DNA from: Ctenosaura bakeri
Taxonomy: Eukaryota > Chordata > Lepidosauria > Squamata > Iguanidae
Length of the DNA stretch: 64,000 nucleotides
Reading direction: 5' to 3'
Assembly (NCBI GenBank): GCA_948474755.1
Contig: CAOLHI010001483.1
Location: 248,001-312,000 of the forward strand
The position numbers and the translations under genes are program-made. Positions 58,735-64,000 of this stretch are shown here, in pieces (the first letter of the stretch is position 1; each line of letters opens with the position of its first letter). The notes under the pieces were generated by a model. The model did no database searches and was not told where the DNA came from. It saw only the letters and a program-made list of their open reading frames with translations.

Positions 58735-59170
58735 GGCCCTTTTCGCAGCTTACCTCTGTCCGATGCAATCACGCAGGGGTCTCATGAGCAGCCTCTTCTG
58801 TGAGGTACTTGTGTCCCCTCTGCTCCGTCTCCACAGCAGCTGCTGGCCAGCCGGCTGGCAGGCAGCATAAGAGCTCCATCTCTTCCTTCCTCAGCACAGC
58901 CGGGTATTTTCCCAGGCTGCGTTGGGGGAAAAAGTGCAAGGGCCACAGCTCTGGAAGCTCCATACGGACGGTAAGTACATGTGGGACCCTGGAGCGATGC
59001 GCAATTGCGTATCATTTTTGGCCAAAAGCAAATAATGAAATATTGCGCAATCGACGCCTGCTGGCCCTGGCAGCATCACATGATTGCGAGAACATCATGT
59101 GAAACACTTCTCGCAATTGCACAATGCTCTGGAAGCCCTTTCGCATGACAAATGCTGTGCGAAAAGGGCC
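58735..59170. mobile_element. 436-bp element with GGCCCTTTTCGCA ends and TCT duplication
   Basis: The termini GGCCCTTTTCGCA and TGCGAAAAGGGCC are perfect inverted repeats. The triplet TCT is duplicated (58732..58734, 59171..59173). The body is CpG-rich with recurrent GCGCAATTGCG/TTGCGCAATCG-like motifs near the right half, and has no transposase. Retained CpGs suggest a young insertion. A left flanking (TC)n run makes the TSD less decisive. Confidence 0.8.
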
Positions 59171-59183
59171 TCTGTCTCTCTCA

Positions 59184-59220
59184 CACACACACATATGCAC
59201 ACACACACACACACACACAC
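59184..59220. repeat. (AC)n microsatellite
   Basis: AC tract with one ATATGC interruption, directly right of the GGCCCTTTTCGCA element. Confidence 0.88.
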
Positions 59221-59951
59221 TATTCCATGATCATGCATTACATTTGTTGTGAAATCCACCTTAATGATTTTGCAAGGCATTGAAACCTTGGAATTCGTAA
59301 GGTTAATCAGAAGGTGTATGGTGTAGCAACTGTATTTGCTAAGTGAGAACTTGTAGAGTCTTTTGCTTTGGAAATTTCCTAAGGTTCTTGGGGAGGGGGG
59401 AGGAAGCAAAGCAATGAATAATTATTTCACATTGAATGGAAAGGCTACAGAAATCCACAATGACAGCATGGACAAGTTATTTTTTTGGGTGGCAGCTTCA
59501 ATAATCCTAGTGATCCATGGTAGCCCTAGGATTCTGAAAACTGTAGCCGAAAACTAACTTTCCAAGCTCTGCAAGCAACTTCCCACTTAATACTACAAAG
59601 ATATTTATCCTTGGGGAATCATGGTCTGTTTTCCTGTTAGCTTCTAACATCCACCTAGAACTTGCAAAGCAAGCACTAAGTTTTGTTCCAGATGGAAAAG
59701 ATTTTTTAGTTAGTGTCTAGTTTGCTGAAACAGCACATCAGTAGCCACAAGGGGTGTGCGTAGGCCAATCCTAATGCTAGATTGCTCAACTGTATGTCTG
59801 ATCTCAAATGTTCTTAGTTAAACAGCAACATCAACCAAGAAGGACAAATAGAAGCCTTCAGCCCAACCTTGGTATCCTAAAACATGCATTTGGCCCCTTG
59901 CTCCTTCTTAACTGTTTACCATGCCTTTTAGGATGATGATGGTTTTGATGG

Positions 59952-59991
<40 letters not shown>

Positions 59992-61358
59992 AGTGCCTGC
60001 TATTGCAACCTACCTTAGGCACTGTCTAAGTCCTGGGTCTCATCATTCCAGTTAATGGAATAAAAGTACACAGTGGGACACAAGAGATACTGATTACGTT
60101 ACTTTGATTCTAGTGAAGTTCACCTTACTCAGCATTAAGAATGAAATTAATGCAATTACCAACCTGGTCCCCTGTTCTCCATAGGTCAACCCTGAAATAT
60201 TCAAGGCAAAGCTTCCCAGGTGGCAGGAAATAGTGGCTGATGACTTCCACGTCAATGAAGCAGTGAATCCACTCTAGGTTCTGGTCCAAATATTCAAGGA
60301 GCTGAACTGCAAAATAAATTCAGCACCTTGGACAATTTCGTTAAAGCTCAGATTAAAATCTGGAGTTGGCTTCACTGCTTTCACCAAAATGGAAGCCACC
60401 AACTACCACTAATAGCAGGTCTGGAATCAGGCACAAGGGACCTGTAGCGCAAGAACTTTCCAAGATGCGTACATAACATATGCCTTGGTCTCTTTCTTCT
60501 CACTTCTCATTCACTATCATGTAAGCCGTTGGGAAGGCTGTTCTCTGGCCAAGCCCTACAAACAAGAAATAATGAGGGGGGGGGAGGAGAAATCACCAGC
60601 TGCACAAACTCTTGGAAAAATTCCCAAGATAGGTATACATCAAAGGATTTCTTAAGAGCAAGGCAAGCATGGATTCAGTGTGAAATATCTTTCTGTTCCG
60701 CACCTGCTGCTTTATGCTTCTGAAAAGAGTTACTAATGGACTGTTTCCACTGGGGTGGCTTACCTTGACCTTTTTACAGTGCATGTATCAGAGCAGATGC
60801 CATTTTTTTATCACAACTTCAGGGTGGCTAGGGGATACTTGCAATTACAAAAAGTAGCATTTCCAAGTTCTGCATTTTGTACACTGTTGATTTCTAAATA
60901 TCATTTGTTTAGCTTGCTTTAGATTGTTGCTATTATTTTACACAGTTGGTTGCTAAATATAATTTCAGTAGGATATTCTATGTCAGAAACTGAGACACAC
61001 CCAAAGGTCAATATAATGTACTTCCTTATAATTTGTCAGGTTACACTCCCTCATTGGCAGTGTTACACCTGCCAAATTGGTATACACCTGGCTAAATTAG
61101 CACAGACTCTAGTTTAGCAAAATGTACCATACCTTCTCTTGCAAAGCAACTGCATCAACTTTTCTGGGCAACTGTACATTAAATGAAACGCCTCCTTGCT
61201 GACCTTGATTGCTACTGGTTTAAAACTTGCCTTGCAGTCCAAGATGCAGTGTAAAAAACAAATCTCTCACCCACAACTTCCTAATGTCTTTAGATCTCCC
61301 TCTACTGGTAGAAAACAAGTGCTACACCTATACAGGAAATAAATATATAGGTAAATAT
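59221..61358. other. Intergenic, no named element except (GAT)n
   Basis: A (GAT)n run (59931..59991) is the only clear feature. The 60180..60420 stretch looks like an old repeat or coding relic by composition but could not be matched. Confidence 0.35.
59954..59991. repeat. (GAT)n microsatellite
   Basis: About a dozen perfect GAT units, preceded by imperfect ones. Confidence 0.9.
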
Positions 61359-61468
61359 TTCAGAAGAAACTGACATAACTACCTCTGTGTATTCCTTTCC
61401 TTAAAAAAAAAAATTCATGGAGTCACCGTAAGTTGATTGACAACTTGAAAGCACACACATACACATAT
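61359..61468 (+). repeat. Sauria-family SINE 3' fragment
   Basis: CAGAAGAAACTGACATAACTACC, GGAGTCACCGTAAGTTGATTG and CAACTTGAAAGCACACACAT correspond to the 3' body of the 5S-type SINE. 5'-truncated. Confidence 0.75.
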
Positions 61469-62823
61469 CTAGAATGGTAAAATTTCCAGAAATGTTGAAG
61501 TCATGGGGGAAACAATTGCTCCAGGTTTCTTTCGGAAACAAATAGAAATTTCAATATTAATCTCTCCTTGACAGATTAAAAGTCATTTTCTTACTTCAGG
61601 GACATAAAATTCATTATAAATAATTTAGTTTGATACAACATTTTCCATGTTTGATATATTAAATGAACAGTTTACTCAGAATATAACTGCAAATTAAACT
61701 TCTTTTTAAAAATTTGGCTGGTATTCAGTTTTGCAGTTACAGATTCATAACCTAGAGCTCCAGAACCACAACCAGTTTCTGTTCAGTAGGATTTTTTAGT
61801 TTTGCTGTTAACCTACATAAATGCTACCACCTTAAGAGTTAGTTGCCAGGTCAGGCAAAGGAAGTCCATTCAACTTTTGACTGAGGCACAAGGATAATGA
61901 TGTTTCCACCCATGATTAAACGAGCCTGTGCCAATCAGAAGCAGGACCCCTGTCTCTCATTCTTCTCATAGGCTCATTTGCTGGCAGAGAGTAATGGAAA
62001 CATCCTCCTCCTTGCATCCCGATCAGAAGCTAAATGAACCTCTTTTGCCAAATTTGATTGCTGGCTCAAACTGTAGCCTGGAGAAGGTGGGCCAGGAGAC
62101 ATTATTTAGCAACACAAACGTAACTAAGGAGCTGTCCTTGGATTCCAATACTGATATTTTCTAAAAATGGAGTTACAGAATTGTAAAGAACATTTAAACT
62201 GAAGTAACATCTTGAGTCTGCCAGTCTGAGGAGCAACCAAAAAGGCCTGACTACAAATAGAACAAACTAACAACATTAAGTAAAGCACTCAAAAATATTT
62301 TATCACCAGTAGTTCTCCCTAGTGTCAAGAGACATAATGCACTCATTTCAATTGAACAAACTGAGAAAAGGAAAATGAGATCAAGAATTATACTGATCTT
62401 CCTCTTACACAGCTATTTGAAGTAATTTGGGACAGTAAATATGAGAACACTTTGTCTTAAACATTTTACCCATGGTTCAGAAAGAAAATAGTACATAACT
62501 CATTTTACCAGAAAAAAGGGCCTTTGCCAAAATGCGGGAAACAAGTTTTTCCATCCCCCCGCTCCATCCCAGCATTCACATCTCTAGGTATACCTCAATT
62601 AATGAAGTAGACAGAGTTCATGGACAATACTTCCTTAACAAAACTTTGGTATCAGAGGTAAAAATAACATGGAAAGAATAAGGAATCCTACACCACAGGA
62701 AGAAGAGCATTCAATATTGTTTCAGCAAACTTTTTATCCAAAACAGACAATACGTACATGTAAAATGAAGCAACAAGTTAAGATAAACCTTGCTTAAGTA
62801 AGTAAAAACTTTCTGGACCTTTT
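61469..62823. other. Intergenic, no named element
   Basis: AT-rich. No transposon, RNA gene or exon was recognised. Confidence 0.4.
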
Positions 62824-62975
62824 AGAGACCACTTGAAAGCTTCTTCCAAAATGCACCTGGAGCTATTATTTTCTTTTTCACCAATGTACACTTTCTTATG
62901 ATTTCCATTTTAGTGATCACATCTAAAGATCTGTGCTTTGCTAGCATTCTGGGAGTAGCCAATGTAGCACACCTG
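62824..62975 (-). pseudogene. Possible Tigger-like transposase N-terminal relic, copy 2
   Basis: On the minus strand a 62-codon frame includes MLAKHRSLDVITKMEIIRK and ends ...GAFWKKLSSGL. It aligns over ~150 bases with the + strand copy at 46960..47110 (KKHRTIILAIKMEIITK), including a shared GCATTTTGGAAGAAGCTTTC. The 'KMEIIRK' block after a basic KHRSL resembles a pogo/CENP-B-type helix-turn-helix start. The family call is tentative. Confidence 0.35.
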
Positions 62976-64000
62976 TCCACTCTCTCCTTTTCTGTTTTGC
63001 TGCTGTTCACGCATGCTCAGCTACTGTTTACCTTGCCTGTAGCAGACAGGCACACACAGCTACGCAGGATCAGCTAAAGCAGAATCCCATTCTTTCCCAA
63101 CTCATGCTTTATTGCATTGTTTACTTCACATATGCTGCTGCAACTCAGCACTGAAGGTCTGTATTTCTCCAGACCTCCTTCACTATCCTTCCAATGTCAA
63201 TGCTGCTAAAAAAGTGTCCAATAAGACAGAGGAAAAAGGAAGTTGGGGCATTAAAAGACTTTCTAAAAAGGAACTTCTTTGTCAGAGGTTTTATTAACTG
63301 TTGTATACTTGTATGTTGTATGCTTGACCTGATCTAGCAATGCTGATCCATTGACTTTTCAAAGAAAGTTTTCAAAGGGGGTGTCATATTCTCATATCAA
63401 AAAAGTAGCCTGTTTAGAACTGAGTCATATTGAGTCATCTATAGGAGAACATTCATGTATCTCTTTGTATATCCACATAGTCAGTGGCTATAATGTGCTG
63501 TAAATAGATTCTCAATTACAGTAGGAAGAGACTATGGAGAAAATATTACATCCTAGTCTAGAAGTACTGAACCACCACCTCAAACTGAAACAGGGATTCT
63601 TCCCCAACCCTATCTGTTTAGACTGAAGGACTGGGAGTTCTTTGCCATCAGTCAGCTAATCTCTTTCTGTACCAGCTTGATTGGACTCCCAACGTGTGAT
63701 CAACAGTACAGTTCAATGGTATAGCATCCAACTTCCATTTAAGCACTCATAGAATCTCACGATTTTTAAATGAGAAAATGAGCAGGCTCTCTATTATTCT
63801 TTAATTGCAAACATAGTAGCTGACATACAAACGTTCACTCCCCATAGTGGGATCATAGACTTTACATTGTCCAGGCACATTACTTATTAATTTACATTCC
63901 ATGTAAGGCATTAATCTATTATATCATCAACAAGTTCTTTCATATTGATTTTAGCAACATTCACTAAGAAGCACCAGGTAAAGAATTGAACATGTCCTCT
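62976..64000. other. Intergenic, no named element
   Basis: Nothing recognised up to the window end. No splice-flanked open frame of coding character was seen on either strand. Confidence 0.4.

Noticed and set aside
58735..59170. CpG-island promoter
   Set aside because: The CpG-rich stretch is bounded exactly by inverted GGCCCTTTTCGCA ends and a TCT duplication, so a transposon explains it better.

Overview
This window is vertebrate nuclear DNA, most likely from a squamate reptile of iguanian (Anolis-like) type. It is AT-rich and intron-poor in coding sequence, and it carries two SINE types typical of lizards: tRNA-derived Sauria-type SINEs and SINEs headed by a 5S rRNA-like promoter. It also holds RTE-BovB, L2-like and CR1-like LINE remnants and many non-autonomous DNA transposons. 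The species call is an inference from this repeat set.

Only one protein-coding gene is supported. The last two coding exons of CDC42SE2 (CDC42 small effector 2) lie on the + strand at 15853..15954 and 20391..20489. They encode the CRIB-bearing middle and the C-terminus (66 residues). The short first coding exon was not found and probably lies upstream of base 1, so bases 1..15852 read as intron. The 3' UTR follows the stop at 20489. It contains two old fold-back repeats and a candidate AATAAA at 22297.

Region by region: 1..15.9 kb is intron with scattered SINE, MITE and Tigger-like copies. 20.5..~23.3 kb is 3' UTR and gene end. 24.5..26.8 kb is a repeat cluster (BovB and Sauria SINE remnants, an LTR-element 3' end, an unidentified CpG-rich block). 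28..33 kb holds CR1, a 1.1 kb hAT-like element with 8-bp target duplication, a full 5S-SINE, a nested SINE/MITE and an L2-like LINE end. 31.8..52.5 kb is crowded with nine copies of one palindromic MITE family with GGCCATTTC termini, and 42..59 kb also has larger elements with related termini. 50..64 kb is mainly SINE fragments, microsatellites and unassigned intergenic sequence. I recognised no exon between ~23.3 kb and 64 kb.

Nothing here is a novel gene system. The most noteworthy pattern is the set of short and mid-sized elements that share GGCC(A/C)TTTC termini and 3-bp target duplications. They look like products of a common transposase not encoded in the window.
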